Notes: a model not told the origin generated them from the letters alone. A DNA stretch of 64,000 bases from Bacillota bacterium (GCA_023459795.1 JAEWSP010000008.1:24905-88904); one strand, 5' to 3'. Shown: positions 32,079 to 41,368, counted from the first letter of the stretch. A program made the numbers and translations.

Positions 32079-33121
32079 CCCGAAAGGAACTTCAGGATCT
32101 CCTCTTTCGTCTTCTCTTCGTAAGGATAGAGGGACTTCCTATCCGAAAGCTTGGTGCTCTCGAACTGCTTCTCGTTGTAATCCCTTAAGGCCTTGGTAGG
32201 CTCTTTGTCTATCTCCTTGAATTCCTTCACCAGCTTTCCGTAGTTTTCGGCACCTTCTTTTGCAAGAAGGGTGTTGTGCTTTCCGTGCTCGGTGAGGAAT
32301 ACCCGGACATTGGCCTGCGGATGGAGCTCGTAATAACGGGCGAGGCTATCCGCATAAGGAACCATCGTATCGTCCCTGGCCTGGAGAAGAAGAACGGAAG
32401 TCTTATGGTTCTTCTTCGGGCCTCTCGTCGCTTTGATCCTGTATCTTCTCGGAAGAAGGAGAACGTAGTCCAGACCGTAGAAAGGCCGGATCAGGGAAAA
32501 GGTCTTGGGGGAGAACTTCTTCAGGACGTCCTTCCCGGCAAGGTAAGGGGAGATAGGAGCGGAACGGACGACCGCTTTTGCAATCTCGGGATGATTTCTT
32601 AAAGTACCGGCAACGCTGTATGCACCCCAGCTATGTCCGTACAGGTAGATAGGAAGTCCGTGGTTCAGGTTCTTCTTCTCCACCTCATGGAGTACATTCT
32701 CCAGGACGTATATGCCGTGGGCCAGGTATTCCTGCTTGTCCCCGTCGCTCATCCCGACGCCGTACTGGTCATAGGCAAGGACTTCGTATCCGTCTTCGGC
32801 AAGAAGGGAGATATCGAGAAGGTACTGGATGTGGGTTCCGAAAGCTCCATGGCTTAGGACGACAAAGGCCTTAGAGTCCTTTGCCCTCTTGTCCTTATAG
32901 ATGTATCCCCGGATAGCCTTCCCATAGTATCCGCAGACGAATTCCTCCCTTACAAGGGTGCTGGAGTAGTCTTCGAAGCGGAGATAGCAGGGATTCTTCG
33001 GATCCTCTCCTCTTGTTCCCATCATCTTCTTGTTGGCAATATAGAAGATTGCCATCGTGAAGATGATATACAGAAGCACAGCACAGACGGCGGCAAGAAT
33101 CAGGATAACCCACCATTTCAT
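32072..33121 (-). CDS. Membrane-anchored alpha/beta hydrolase
   Basis: The 349-residue protein starts with one membrane segment (about residues 4-30) followed by an alpha/beta-hydrolase domain. The nucleophile elbow is GHSWG, preceded by VLSHGAFGTH at the oxyanion position; QARDDTMVPY carries the acid and EHGKHNTL the histidine, so the triad is complete. Such proteins are esterases, lipases or peptidases with unknown natural substrates. It faces clpB divergently and ends at a shared terminator. The start is supported by the hydrophobic N-terminus; AAGGCAAAAT lies just before it. Confidence 0.88.
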   Translation of the reverse strand: MKWWVILILAAVCAVLLYIIFTMAIFYIANKKMMGTRGEDPKNPCYLRFEDYSSTLVREEFVCGYYGKAIRGYIYKDKRAKDSKAFVVLSHGAFGTHIQYLLDISLLAEDGYEVLAYDQYGVGMSDGDKQEYLAHGIYVLENVLHEVEKKNLNHGLPIYLYGHSWGAYSVAGTLRNHPEIAKAVVRSAPISPYLAGKDVLKKFSPKTFSLIRPFYGLDYVLLLPRRYRIKATRGPKKNHKTSVLLLQARDDTMVPYADSLARYYELHPQANVRVFLTEHGKHNTLLAKEGAENYGKLVKEFKEIDKEPTKALRDYNEKQFESTKLSDRKSLYPYEEKTKEEILKFLSGK

Positions 33122-33194
33122 CTTATTTTGCCTTTCTTCTTGCTACTATTATATCCTTTGTCCTGCCGGATTTCCTCCTTTCTCTATGCCGAAG

Positions 33195-33221
33195 TTAGCA
33201 CTCACCGCTTGAAAGTGCTAA
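33195..33221 (+). promoter_or_regulatory. CIRCE operator (HrcA binding site)
   Basis: TTAGCACTC (33195-33203), nine bases, then AAGTGCTAA (33213-33221). This is the CIRCE inverted repeat with one mismatch in the right arm (consensus GAGTGCTAA). It predicts heat-shock control of clpB by the repressor HrcA. Confidence 0.9.
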
Positions 33222-33236
33222 TTTTTGGTTTATACT
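33209..33236 (+). promoter_or_regulatory. Promoter of clpB
   Basis: TTGAAA (33209-33214) and TATACT (33231-33236) are 16 bases apart. The -35 lies inside the CIRCE element, so bound HrcA would exclude RNA polymerase. Confidence 0.75.
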
Positions 33237-33267
33237 AGAATCAGTCGATAAAAAGGAGGTCCATATT

Positions 33268-35871
33268 ATGGAAAACCAGGAACAGAAGTATACTACCCGG
33301 GTGATCGATGCCATAAATCAGGCATCCCAGATCAGCAAAGACAAGGGACTAGCCACGATTGATATTCCGGCGCTTCTCAGAGCGCTTTTCGATCAGCAGG
33401 ACAGCATGTATGTGTCGATTCTGAAGAAGACGGATGCGGATCCCAAAGCCGTATCCCAGGAGATCGATGATTTCCTGAACCATTCCGTCAAGACCACAGG
33501 GACTACGAACCCGGAGGCTTCTTCGGATCTGCAGAACCTTCTTTACCATGCAACGAAGATCCAGGAGAAGATGGACGATGACTACCTTTCCGTAGAGCAT
33601 CTGCTTCTGGCGCAGTTCGAAGTACGCCATTCCCTTGTTCTCCGCCTAGGAGAGATTCCTAACTATACCAAGGAAAGCTTCACCAAGGCCATCAAGGATA
33701 TTAGAGGCACCAACCATGTCACCAGCGACAATCCGGAAGCCAGCTATGAAGCCCTTAAGAAATACGGAAGGGACCTGGTTTCGGAAGTCGCTTCCGGAAA
33801 GATCGATCCGGTCATCGGAAGGGACAACGAAATCCGCAGGGTGATGGAGATCCTCTCCCGGAAAAGCAAGAACAACCCGGTACTGATCGGCGATCCGGGC
33901 GTCGGAAAGACGGCAATCGTCGAAGGGCTCGCCTGGAGAATATTCAAAGGGGATGTCCCGGAGACTTTGAAGGACAAGACGGTATGGGAACTGGATGTCG
34001 GAAGCCTGATTGCCGGTGCGAAGTTCCGCGGAGAATTCGAAGAACGACTAAAGGCCGTCATGAAGGAAGTCTCGGAAAGCAACGGAAGGATCATCCTCTT
34101 CATCGATGAAATCCATACTTTGATCGGTGCCGGAGCCGGAGGGGATTCCTCCCTGGATGCCGCAAACATCCTGAAGCCGATGCTGGCAAGAGGAGAACTC
34201 CACTGCATCGGTGCGACGACGATCAACGAATACAGGAAGTACATCGAAAAGGATCCGGCTTTTGCAAGACGTATGCAGAAGGTCCTAGTCGACGAACCGA
34301 CGGTAGAAGACAGCATCGCTATCCTCCGCGGAATCAAGGACCGCTACGAGCAGCACCACGGAGTCGAGATCACGGATGATGCAATCATCGCCGCCGTCAC
34401 TCTCAGCAAGCGTTATATCACCGACCGTTTCCTTCCGGACAAGGCCATCGACCTTATCGATGAAGCCTGTGCCAAGGTAAGGATGCAGATCGATACGATG
34501 CCGGAAGAGCTCGACGAAGTCAACCGCAAGCTCATGCAGCTCCAGATCGAAAAGGTCTCCCTCAAGGACGACGACAGCCCCAATGCTGTCAAACGTCTCT
34601 CGGAGATGGAGAAGATGATTGCGGAGCTCACCAGCCGGAAGAATACCCTGACTGCCAAGTGGAAGGCAGAAAAAGGAGAAGCCGAGAAGCAGAAAGTCAT
34701 CAAGAAGAAGCTGGATATTGCAAAACTCAACCTCGATAAGGCTCTTCAGGATGCAGACTACACAACGGCAGCCCGTATTCAGAACCAGGAAATCCCGGAA
34801 CTGAAGAAGGAACTGAACGGTGCCTTAGATGCCACGAAGACCTCGACCATGCTTTCGGACCGCGTTACGGATGAAAGTGTCGCCCAGGTGATCTCCCAGG
34901 AGACCGGAATCCCTGTCAGCAAGCTGACAAAGACCCAGTCCCAGAAGATCCTCGGACTGAAGAATGCCCTCGGGGAAAGAGTCATCGGTCAGGATACTGC
35001 CCTGAAGCAGATAAGCGACGCCATCGTCCGGAGCCGAGCCGGGCTAGGAGACCAGAACAGGCCGATCGGAAGCTTCCTCTTCCTAGGGCCGACAGGTGTC
35101 GGAAAGACGGAGGTCGCCAAGGCGCTGGCGGAACAGCTCTTCGACTCCGAGAAGCAGATCGTCCGCATCGATATGTCCGAATACATGGAGAAGGAAAGCG
35201 TCAGCAGGCTTATCGGCGCCGCCCCTGGCTATATCGGATACGAAGAAGGGGGACAGCTTACGGAAGCCGTAAGAAGGAAGCCTTATTCCATCGTCCTCTT
35301 CGATGAAATCGAAAAGGCCCACCCGGATGTCTTCAATATCCTCCTCCAGGTCCTGGACGACGGCAGGCTTACGGACGGCCAGGGAAGAACGGTCGACTTC
35401 ACCAACACCATCATCATCATGACTTCCAACCTCGGCTCGGAATACCTGCTTGACGGGAACACCAAGGAGAACAGGGACAAGGTCACCCTCCTTCTCAAGA
35501 GGACCTTCAAGCCCGAGTTCCTGAACAGGATCGACGAAATCGTCCTCTTCAACTCCCTCTCCGATGCCGTCATCGACAAGATCGTCGGCAAGTTCCTCTG
35601 CCAGGTCCAGAAGAGGCTTCTGGAGAAGGGTGTCTCCTTCTCCTATACAGAGGAAGCCGTCAAGGCCATCCATCAGGATTCTTTCGATGTCACCTACGGT
35701 GCAAGGCCGATTCGGAGATACATCCAGAACCATGTCGAGACTCCTCTTGCCTTCGCCCTCCTCGACCATGACATCCTGGACTTCGTGAAGCTGGACGGAA
35801 ACAAGGACGGTTCCCTCTCCTTCTACGGGAAGGACGGAAAGAAGATCCTTCTTCCGAAAGACGAGCAGTAG
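33268..35871 (+). CDS. clpB: ATP-dependent chaperone ClpB
   Basis: The 867-residue protein is a full-length ClpB disaggregase: an N-terminal domain, the first AAA+ module with GDPGVGKTA and FIDEIHTL, the coiled-coil middle domain (about residues 400-520, including the ELTSRKNTLTAKWKAEK region), the second module with GPTGVGKTE and FDEIEKAHPDVF, and a C-terminal oligomerisation domain. It threads aggregated proteins with help of DnaK. AAGGAGG lies before the ATG. Regulation by HrcA through the CIRCE element is expected. Confidence 0.97.
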   Translation: MENQEQKYTTRVIDAINQASQISKDKGLATIDIPALLRALFDQQDSMYVSILKKTDADPKAVSQEIDDFLNHSVKTTGTTNPEASSDLQNLLYHATKIQEKMDDDYLSVEHLLLAQFEVRHSLVLRLGEIPNYTKESFTKAIKDIRGTNHVTSDNPEASYEALKKYGRDLVSEVASGKIDPVIGRDNEIRRVMEILSRKSKNNPVLIGDPGVGKTAIVEGLAWRIFKGDVPETLKDKTVWELDVGSLIAGAKFRGEFEERLKAVMKEVSESNGRIILFIDEIHTLIGAGAGGDSSLDAANILKPMLARGELHCIGATTINEYRKYIEKDPAFARRMQKVLVDEPTVEDSIAILRGIKDRYEQHHGVEITDDAIIAAVTLSKRYITDRFLPDKAIDLIDEACAKVRMQIDTMPEELDEVNRKLMQLQIEKVSLKDDDSPNAVKRLSEMEKMIAELTSRKNTLTAKWKAEKGEAEKQKVIKKKLDIAKLNLDKALQDADYTTAARIQNQEIPELKKELNGALDATKTSTMLSDRVTDESVAQVISQETGIPVSKLTKTQSQKILGLKNALGERVIGQDTALKQISDAIVRSRAGLGDQNRPIGSFLFLGPTGVGKTEVAKALAEQLFDSEKQIVRIDMSEYMEKESVSRLIGAAPGYIGYEEGGQLTEAVRRKPYSIVLFDEIEKAHPDVFNILLQVLDDGRLTDGQGRTVDFTNTIIIMTSNLGSEYLLDGNTKENRDKVTLLLKRTFKPEFLNRIDEIVLFNSLSDAVIDKIVGKFLCQVQKRLLEKGVSFSYTEEAVKAIHQDSFDVTYGARPIRRYIQNHVETPLAFALLDHDILDFVKLDGNKDGSLSFYGKDGKKILLPKDEQ

Positions 35872-35896
35872 AAAGGAAAGCGGAAGCCGGCCTCAG

Positions 35897-36553
35897 CTAG
35901 CTTCCGCTTTTCTGGTTCTTCTTTCCGAATCTGCAGCAAGGAAGAAGAGGACAGGTTAGGCACTGCGGGTTCTTGGCATGGCAGATGTTCCTTCCGAAAA
36001 GGATAAGCCTCTGATGGAGGAGAAACCCGTTCTCCCCCTGGAAGACCTTCTCCAGCCGTTCTTCCGTCTTCTCCGGGCTGTAGCTAGCCGGAACTAGACC
36101 AATCCTCCTGGTCACCCTGTAGACATGGGTGTCGACCGGGATGTAGGAATGGTGGTAGAGCTCGTCGAGGACTACTCCGCTCACTTTGTAGCCGACTCCG
36201 GGAAGGGAAAGGAGGGCTTTCCTATCGTCGGGGACCTTGCCTTGGTACTGCTCCCTCAGGATCTTCGCGGATCCGAGGATTGCTTCCTTCTTGCCGTTGT
36301 ATAGGCCGATGGTCCTAATATCCCTGACCAGGATGTCTTCCTTCTCCCTGGTGTAATCGGACAAGGAGGGGAGGTCACGGAAAAGCTTCTTCGTCGCCTC
36401 GTTGACGCTTCTGTCCGTCGCCTGGGCGGAAAGGATCACGGCAAAGAGGAATTCGTAGTCCTTCGTATACGAAAGGAAAGTCCCGCCTTCCCTGTAGAGA
36501 GCCAAAAGAGAGGAAAGGACTTCTTCCTTTAATCTTCCGTCACCTGTCCCCAT
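35897..36553 (-). CDS. nth: Endonuclease III
   Basis: The 218-residue DNA glycosylase/AP lyase removes oxidised pyrimidines. LPGVGYKVSGVVL is the helix-hairpin-helix with the catalytic lysine, VDTHVYRV has the catalytic aspartate, and CHAKNPQCLTCPLLPCC is the C-x6-C-x2-C-x5-C [4Fe-4S] motif. The start at 36553 fits family length; the in-frame extension to 36616 runs back into dnaD. It overlaps the end of dnaD by 14 bases, the same dnaD-nth pairing as in other Bacilli. Confidence 0.95.
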   Translation of the reverse strand: MGTGDGRLKEEVLSSLLALYREGGTFLSYTKDYEFLFAVILSAQATDRSVNEATKKLFRDLPSLSDYTREKEDILVRDIRTIGLYNGKKEAILGSAKILREQYQGKVPDDRKALLSLPGVGYKVSGVVLDELYHHSYIPVDTHVYRVTRRIGLVPASYSPEKTEERLEKVFQGENGFLLHQRLILFGRNICHAKNPQCLTCPLLPCCRFGKKNQKSGS

Positions 36554-37190
36554 GATAGGTCCAGTCCGAGTTGGCGAACAGGTCTTTGAGCTTCTCGTTC
36601 CTTCTCGTCTCCTCATTGACGGTGGAGGCGCCTACTTCCTTCTGGGAAGAGCTCCTCTCCATCTCCAGGACCTTCTTGTCGGCGGTCTTGAAGGAGATGT
36701 GTCCGCTCCTTAACAGGCTCTTCTGGCAGGCTTCCTTGATCATCCCTTCGCTTGCCCCTTCCTTGAGCCAGTTGGTGACGATATCCCTTTCCACGGAAGA
36801 AAGGGTTCCTCCTCCTATCTTCTCCAGCTCGTCGTAGAGGGTCGTGCTTGCATCTTTTGGACCGGACTGGCCAAGGATAGAAAGATCATGCAGATAATCC
36901 TGGAACAGCTTCTCCTTGAAGGGTTCCAAGGTGAAGGAGAGATCCTTCCCGATAGTGGTAACCGAAATATCCTTCTTCTTCAGAAGACGGCTCAGGGAGA
37001 GATCCAGATCCTCCTTGGGAGCGGTCATGTACTGGGAGAGGACATCGCAGGTGATAAGGGTTGCAGGCTCCCTTTTCAGGAGGGCATCGGAAACGAAGAG
37101 AACCATAACGTCGAGTTCCGATAGCTCGTAGTTCAGGTATCTCTTGATCAGCAGGCTCTTCCAGTCGATATCGTCTTTGGTGATTTCCAT
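36540..37190 (-). CDS. dnaD: DnaD-domain replication initiation protein
   Basis: The 216-residue protein has an N-terminal winged-helix half (EITKDDIDWKSLL...) and a C-terminal DnaD domain (VERDIVTNWLKEGASEGMIKEACQKSL, with the conserved I..W..EG pattern). In Bacilli DnaD helps DnaA and DnaB load the replicative helicase at the origin or at restart sites. The tail after the domain is polar and probably disordered. It is followed by nth with an overlap, and preceded by the short cca gene 17 bases away, so the three form an operon. Confidence 0.9.
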   Translation of the reverse strand: MEITKDDIDWKSLLIKRYLNYELSELDVMVLFVSDALLKREPATLITCDVLSQYMTAPKEDLDLSLSRLLKKKDISVTTIGKDLSFTLEPFKEKLFQDYLHDLSILGQSGPKDASTTLYDELEKIGGGTLSSVERDIVTNWLKEGASEGMIKEACQKSLLRSGHISFKTADKKVLEMERSSSQKEVGASTVNEETRRNEKLKDLFANSDWTYHGDR

Positions 37191-37207
37191 ATCTTTTTCC
37201 TCTTTCC

Positions 37208-37888
37208 TTACCTTTCGTATGCAAACTGAAGACTGCAGGTCCTGATTATCTCTTCCCGGGCATCCTCTGGAGCCTTTTGGATTTCTTCCCGGATCTTTCC
37301 CGGCGTCAGCTTCCTCAGAAGATAGGCCTGGCTGATAAGCGCCTTCTTCGTCTCTTCCTCCGGAACAAGGGAATAGCGGGCCATGAAACGGTATCCCCGG
37401 AGGATCCTCAGGGGATCCTCGGCCAGTCTTTTCCCGGGGTCTCCGATCACCCTCAGTACCCGGTTCTCGAGGTCGCTCAGACCGACTCTCGTCGGATCCA
37501 GGACGAGGAGGGAAGTATCGGCGTACAAGGCGTTGATGGTGAAATCCCGCCTCTTGTAGTCGCTGCTGATCTCCTTGACGAAGACCACGGAGGAAGGATG
37601 GCGAAAATCGGCATAGTGCTCTTCCCTGCGGAAAGAGGCGATAGTGACCTGTACCTTGCTGCTGTCCGTAAACGTGGTCGTCCCATAGGAAGCGAAATAG
37701 GTGGCAGAAGGGAAGGCGGAATGGACAGTTCCGGGGTCGATAGGGGTAGCAACATCGAGGTCTTTCGTCTTCTGGCCAAGAAGCGTATCCCGGACGACGC
37801 CGCCGACAAGGTATAGAAGACCCTTCCCGAGATTATCCTCGAGGGTCCTGAAGGACTGAAGCAATAACGGATCCAAGTGCAATTCCAT
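37208..37888 (-). CDS. cca: Short CCA tRNA nucleotidyltransferase (head and neck domains only)
   Basis: The 226-residue protein has the catalytic head of class II nucleotidyltransferases: LVGGVVRDTLLG, the metal-binding DLDVATP, RRDFTINALY and the neck motif EDPLRILRGYRFMARY. CCA-adding enzymes are usually about 390-450 residues, with body and tail domains that hold the tRNA; here the chain ends soon after the neck. The six complete tRNA genes in the window all encode CCA, so the enzyme would be needed only for repair, which may allow loss of the tail. No frameshifted continuation is visible downstream, where dnaD begins. Confidence 0.85.
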   Translation of the reverse strand: MELHLDPLLLQSFRTLEDNLGKGLLYLVGGVVRDTLLGQKTKDLDVATPIDPGTVHSAFPSATYFASYGTTTFTDSSKVQVTIASFRREEHYADFRHPSSVVFVKEISSDYKRRDFTINALYADTSLLVLDPTRVGLSDLENRVLRVIGDPGKRLAEDPLRILRGYRFMARYSLVPEEETKKALISQAYLLRKLTPGKIREEIQKAPEDAREEIIRTCSLQFAYER

Positions 37889-37890
37889 AA

Positions 37891-37926
37891 ATAAATGCCA
37901 CCTCTATTATAAGGTGGCATTCATTA
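37891..37926. terminator. Terminator between the HU gene and cca
   Basis: AATGCCACCT and AGGTGGCATT form a ten-pair stem around TCTATTATA with T-rich flanks on both sides. On the minus strand it ends the HU transcript just before the cca start; the loop holds TATAAT, which may be the -10 of the cca operon. Confidence 0.7.
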
Positions 37927-37947
37927 TTTTGAACTCTTTATTTGTTT

Positions 37948-38253
37948 CTACTTCTTGCCGTTGACAAGATCCTTCAGGGTCTTGGAAGGCTTGAACTTGA
38001 CAGCCTTGGAAGCCGGGATCTCGATGTGCTGATCCGGATGCGTCGGGTTGACACCTCTGCGGGCAGCTCTCTCGACAAGAGCGAAAGTTCCGAATCCGGC
38101 AATCTTGACGGAAGTCTGACCATCAAGAAGTCCCTTAGCAATATCCGCAAAGACGATCTCGATAGCTTCGGTCGCCTCTTTCTTCTGCATTCTGCCTTCC
38201 TTAGCTAATAGCTCAGCAAGCTCTTCCTTCGTAATCGGTTTTTTATCAGCCAT
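37948..38253 (-). CDS. HU family DNA-binding protein
   Basis: The 101-residue protein is an HU-type nucleoid protein that bends DNA. The sequence KIAGFGTFALVERAARRGVNPTHPDQHIEIPASKAVKFKPSKTLK holds the beta-arm and the conserved GFGTF and KFKPS motifs. The first ten residues (MADKKPITKE) are a slight N-terminal extension compared with the usual MNKxEL start. AGGAGG lies before the ATG. Confidence 0.95.
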   Translation of the reverse strand: MADKKPITKEELAELLAKEGRMQKKEATEAIEIVFADIAKGLLDGQTSVKIAGFGTFALVERAARRGVNPTHPDQHIEIPASKAVKFKPSKTLKDLVNGKK

Positions 38254-38326
38254 TGTTCAATAGCCTCCTGTTCTACGGAAAATATAGCATAAAAAAGGGG
38301 AAAAAGCAACTCTTTTATGCAAGGGC

Positions 38327-39328
38327 TTACTTTTCTGATTTGAGCGTTCTATTCATTAAAAGGGGGATGGCTTTGGAAGGGCATAGACCTTCGAAAAGGA
38401 TTTTATAGACAGTGTCGGTAATCGGCATATCGATTCCAAGCTTTTCGGCAAGGAGGGAGGCATACTTGGAAGTGAAAACGCCTTCGGTGGTCTTATGATT
38501 GGAGGCTAGGACTTTTTCTGCAGAGTCTTCTTCCCCGATTTCCTTTCCCAGGGTATAGTTCCTGGAAAGCGGGGAAGAGCATGTCAGGACCAGATCGCCG
38601 ACCCCGGAGAGTCCGAGGTAGGTTTCCTTCCTTCCTCCCATTGCAGTCCCGAAAACCGTCATTTCGTGGAGTCCTCTTGTGATAAGGGCGGCCTTGGCGT
38701 TGTTCCCTTCCTTAAGTCCGTCCAGGATTCCGGAAGCGATCGCCATGACGTTCTTCAGAGCGGAACTGCATTCCGCACCAATCTCATCCGTGTTGGTATA
38801 GACGCGGAAGAACTGGTTGGAAGAGAAATGCTGTATTCTCCTGGCTTCTTCCTCGTCCAGGGAGACGGCAGTAATCGCCGTAACCTTATGCCGGATGACT
38901 TCCTCGGAAAAGCTAGGTCCGAGAAGAGAAACGATCGGATAACGCTTCTCTTCGGGAATTCTCTTTCTGAGGACGGAAGACAAGCGTTCCTGTGTTTCCG
39001 GATCAAACCCCTTGGCAAGGGAAAGAACATGGACCTTTTTGTCAGTGGCTTTTAGAAGAGTGCCAACTTTCTCGGCAACTTCAAAGTAGCTCTTGCTGGG
39101 GACAGCAAACACCAAAGCATCGGCAGAGAGGACCGCAGAAGAGAAATCGGTCGTATAAGACATGTTCAAAGGGAGCAGGACGTCTGGATAGAGCGGGGAG
39201 ATGTGATCGGTATTGATCTTCCTGTCCTCTTCCTTCCGCCCGTAAAGAAGGACGGAAGAACCGTTCTGAGCCAGAACGAACCCGAAGGCCGTTCCCCAGC
39301 TGCCGGCGCCAAGGATGCTAATCCTCAT
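38327..39328 (-). CDS. gpsA: Glycerol-3-phosphate dehydrogenase [NAD(P)+]
   Basis: The 333-residue enzyme makes sn-glycerol 3-phosphate from dihydroxyacetone phosphate for phospholipid synthesis. GAGSWGTAFG is the nucleotide-binding loop; SLLGPSFSEEV, ALKNVMAIASGILDGLKEGNNAKAALITRGLHEM and GLSGVGDLVLTC are family signatures with the catalytic lysine. It overlaps the end of der by 11 bases, as in the der-gpsA pair of many Bacilli, and precedes the HU gene by 73 bases, again the usual Bacilli order. Confidence 0.96.
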   Translation of the reverse strand: MRISILGAGSWGTAFGFVLAQNGSSVLLYGRKEEDRKINTDHISPLYPDVLLPLNMSYTTDFSSAVLSADALVFAVPSKSYFEVAEKVGTLLKATDKKVHVLSLAKGFDPETQERLSSVLRKRIPEEKRYPIVSLLGPSFSEEVIRHKVTAITAVSLDEEEARRIQHFSSNQFFRVYTNTDEIGAECSSALKNVMAIASGILDGLKEGNNAKAALITRGLHEMTVFGTAMGGRKETYLGLSGVGDLVLTCSSPLSRNYTLGKEIGEEDSAEKVLASNHKTTEGVFTSKYASLLAEKLGIDMPITDTVYKILFEGLCPSKAIPLLMNRTLKSEK

Positions 39329-40670
39329 CCGTGATTCCTATTCCGCTCCGCTTTCCGCGGATGACAAGCTTTACCGGGCAGGTAGTGAATCCGAAATCCT
39401 TCCGGATCACATTCTCGAGGTAACGCTGGTAGGAGAAATGGAAATAATTCGGATTGTTGCAGAAAAGAAGGAAAGTCGGAGGAACATCGTCCGTCTGGGT
39501 AGCATAGGAGATCTTGAGACGGCCGCCGTTGAAATCCGGTGCCTCGTTATCCATCTGGGCCTTCCGGATGGCGGAGTTGAGCATCTGGCTGGGGACCTTG
39601 CGATGGATGACTTCATTCAGTTCCTGCATAGCCGCAAAGACCTTGTTGACGTTGCTGCCGGTCTTGGCGGAAAGGAAGACGATCGGCGCATAGCTTATCG
39701 CCTTCATATCGTCGCGGATCTGGACAGTAAGATTTTTTATCTGTTCCGGAGTATGTTCCTTCAGGTCCCATTTGTTGACGACGATGATAACGGGTTTGTT
39801 GTTTTCGATGGCATAGTGGGAGATCCGGATGTCCTCCGAGACAAGTCCTTCGCCGGCGTCGATCAGAAGCAGGATGATATCGGCACGTTTTGCGGCATCC
39901 GCGCTGCGGATGACGGAATACTTGTCGAGGTCGCCGGAGACCTTCCCCGGTCTTCTTATGCCGGCCGTATCGATCATGACATAATCCTTTCCGTCCCGGC
40001 TGAAAGGAAGGTCGACGCTGTCCCTGGTCGTTCCGGAGACCGGGGAAACGACGACTCTCTCGGCTCCGAAGATCTTGTTGGCGAGGGAGCTCTTTCCGAC
40101 GTTCGGCCTTCCGAGAAGAGCAAACGTCAGGCAGTTTTCATACGGATTCTCCTTCTTTTCTGGAAGAAGCTTGACGGCGGCATCGAGAAGGTCTCCGATT
40201 CCGAGTCCGTGCTCGGAGCTTATCGGATACGGATTTCCGAATCCCAGGGACAGGAAATCATAGGCATTTCCGATCAGGGTCTGGTCATCGATCTTGTTCA
40301 CGACAAGGAAGACCTTCTTCTTGAAGGGACGGAGCTTCTTGGCAGCGAAAAGATCGGCATTCGTAATGCCTTTTCTCCCGTCCACGACGAAGAAGACGAT
40401 ATCCGCTTCGCCGAGGGCGAAGTCGACCTGGTTCTGGACTTCCTTCTGGAAAGGAATCTTCTCCTCCGTGATACCGCCGGTATCGATCAGGGTATAGACC
40501 ATGTCCAGCCAGTGGCCTTCTCCGTAGTTCCTATCCCTGGTGATTCCTAGTTCCTTCCCGGTAATCTCCTTCTTCTTGTCCGAAAGCCTATTGAAGAGGG
40601 TGCTCTTTCCGGAGCTCGGGCTTCCGACCAGGGCAATCGTGCCCTTCCTTGTATATTCCTGTTTTTCCAT
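39318..40670 (-). CDS. der: Ribosome biogenesis GTPase Der
   Basis: The 450-residue protein has two tandem GTPase domains and a KH-like C-terminal domain, as Der (EngA) does; it helps assemble the 50S subunit. The second P-loop is the standard GRPNVGKSS, while the first reads GSPSSGKST instead of the common GRPNVGKST, keeping the essential GKS/T. NKID and NKWD specificity motifs are present. It lies 11 bases after cmk and overlaps gpsA by 11 bases. Confidence 0.96.
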   Translation of the reverse strand: MEKQEYTRKGTIALVGSPSSGKSTLFNRLSDKKKEITGKELGITRDRNYGEGHWLDMVYTLIDTGGITEEKIPFQKEVQNQVDFALGEADIVFFVVDGRKGITNADLFAAKKLRPFKKKVFLVVNKIDDQTLIGNAYDFLSLGFGNPYPISSEHGLGIGDLLDAAVKLLPEKKENPYENCLTFALLGRPNVGKSSLANKIFGAERVVVSPVSGTTRDSVDLPFSRDGKDYVMIDTAGIRRPGKVSGDLDKYSVIRSADAAKRADIILLLIDAGEGLVSEDIRISHYAIENNKPVIIVVNKWDLKEHTPEQIKNLTVQIRDDMKAISYAPIVFLSAKTGSNVNKVFAAMQELNEVIHRKVPSQMLNSAIRKAQMDNEAPDFNGGRLKISYATQTDDVPPTFLLFCNNPNYFHFSYQRYLENVIRKDFGFTTCPVKLVIRGKRSGIGITDED

Positions 40671-40681
40671 ATCTGTCTCCT

Positions 40682-41356
40682 TTACTTTCCTGTCTTCTCT
40701 TTATAGAGGGAAAGGATCTTATCGACTTCTTCCTCAATCGTCATATCGGATGTATCGAGAAGAATGGCATCCTCGGCAGGCTTGAGAGGCGAAACCTCCC
40801 TATGGGAATCCAGATAGTCTCTCTTCTCGATTTCCTCCTTGATCTGGGCAAGATCGGAAGGAATGCCTCTCCGGATATTCTCCTTGTATCTTCTCATAGC
40901 CCTGGCATCGGAACTTGCGGTCTGATAGATTTTCAGGGCCGCGTCAGGCAGAACGACAGTCCCGATATCCCTTCCGTCCATGACAACGGAGGCAGACTTT
41001 GCCATATCCTTCTGGATTTCGACCATCCGCTCTCTCACGAATCCGAAGGCACAGGAGTAGCTGACAAGGGAGGAAACATCCGGTTTCCTGACTCTGTCCG
41101 TAACATCCTTCCCGTTAAGGAACACATGCCCTCTTTCGTCCTCTCTGACCGCAAAGGAGGGAAGGAGCTTCCGGGAAGAAGCTTCGGCTTTCGGATCCAG
41201 ACCGGATTCGATAAGGTAGAGAGTGAATGCACGGTACATGGCACCGGTATCGACGTATACAAAACCTAGGGCCTTGGCAACCCTTTTGGCAGCTGTCGAC
41301 TTGCCGCTGGCGGCAGGACCATCGATAGCAATAGACGGGTATTGATTGTTTTCCAT
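40682..41356 (-). CDS. cmk: Cytidylate kinase
   Basis: The 224-residue kinase converts CMP and dCMP to the diphosphates. IDGPAASGKST is the P-loop, DTGAMYRAFTLYL the CMP-binding segment, MDGRDIGTVVLPDA the conserved D-G-R-D-I-G motif, and SDARAMRRYKE lies in the lid. Length is normal. It is followed 11 bases later by der and preceded by a small membrane-protein gene 12 bases away. Confidence 0.96.
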   Translation of the reverse strand: MENNQYPSIAIDGPAASGKSTAAKRVAKALGFVYVDTGAMYRAFTLYLIESGLDPKAEASSRKLLPSFAVREDERGHVFLNGKDVTDRVRKPDVSSLVSYSCAFGFVRERMVEIQKDMAKSASVVMDGRDIGTVVLPDAALKIYQTASSDARAMRRYKENIRRGIPSDLAQIKEEIEKRDYLDSHREVSPLKPAEDAILLDTSDMTIEEEVDKILSLYKEKTGK

Positions 41357-41368
41357 ACAGGATCCTTT

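Noticed and set aside
39315..40550. A 411-codon open frame antisense to der
   Set aside because: It runs exactly opposite a well-conserved GTPase, has no RBS and its sequence has no domain. High G+C at third positions gives such shadow frames.
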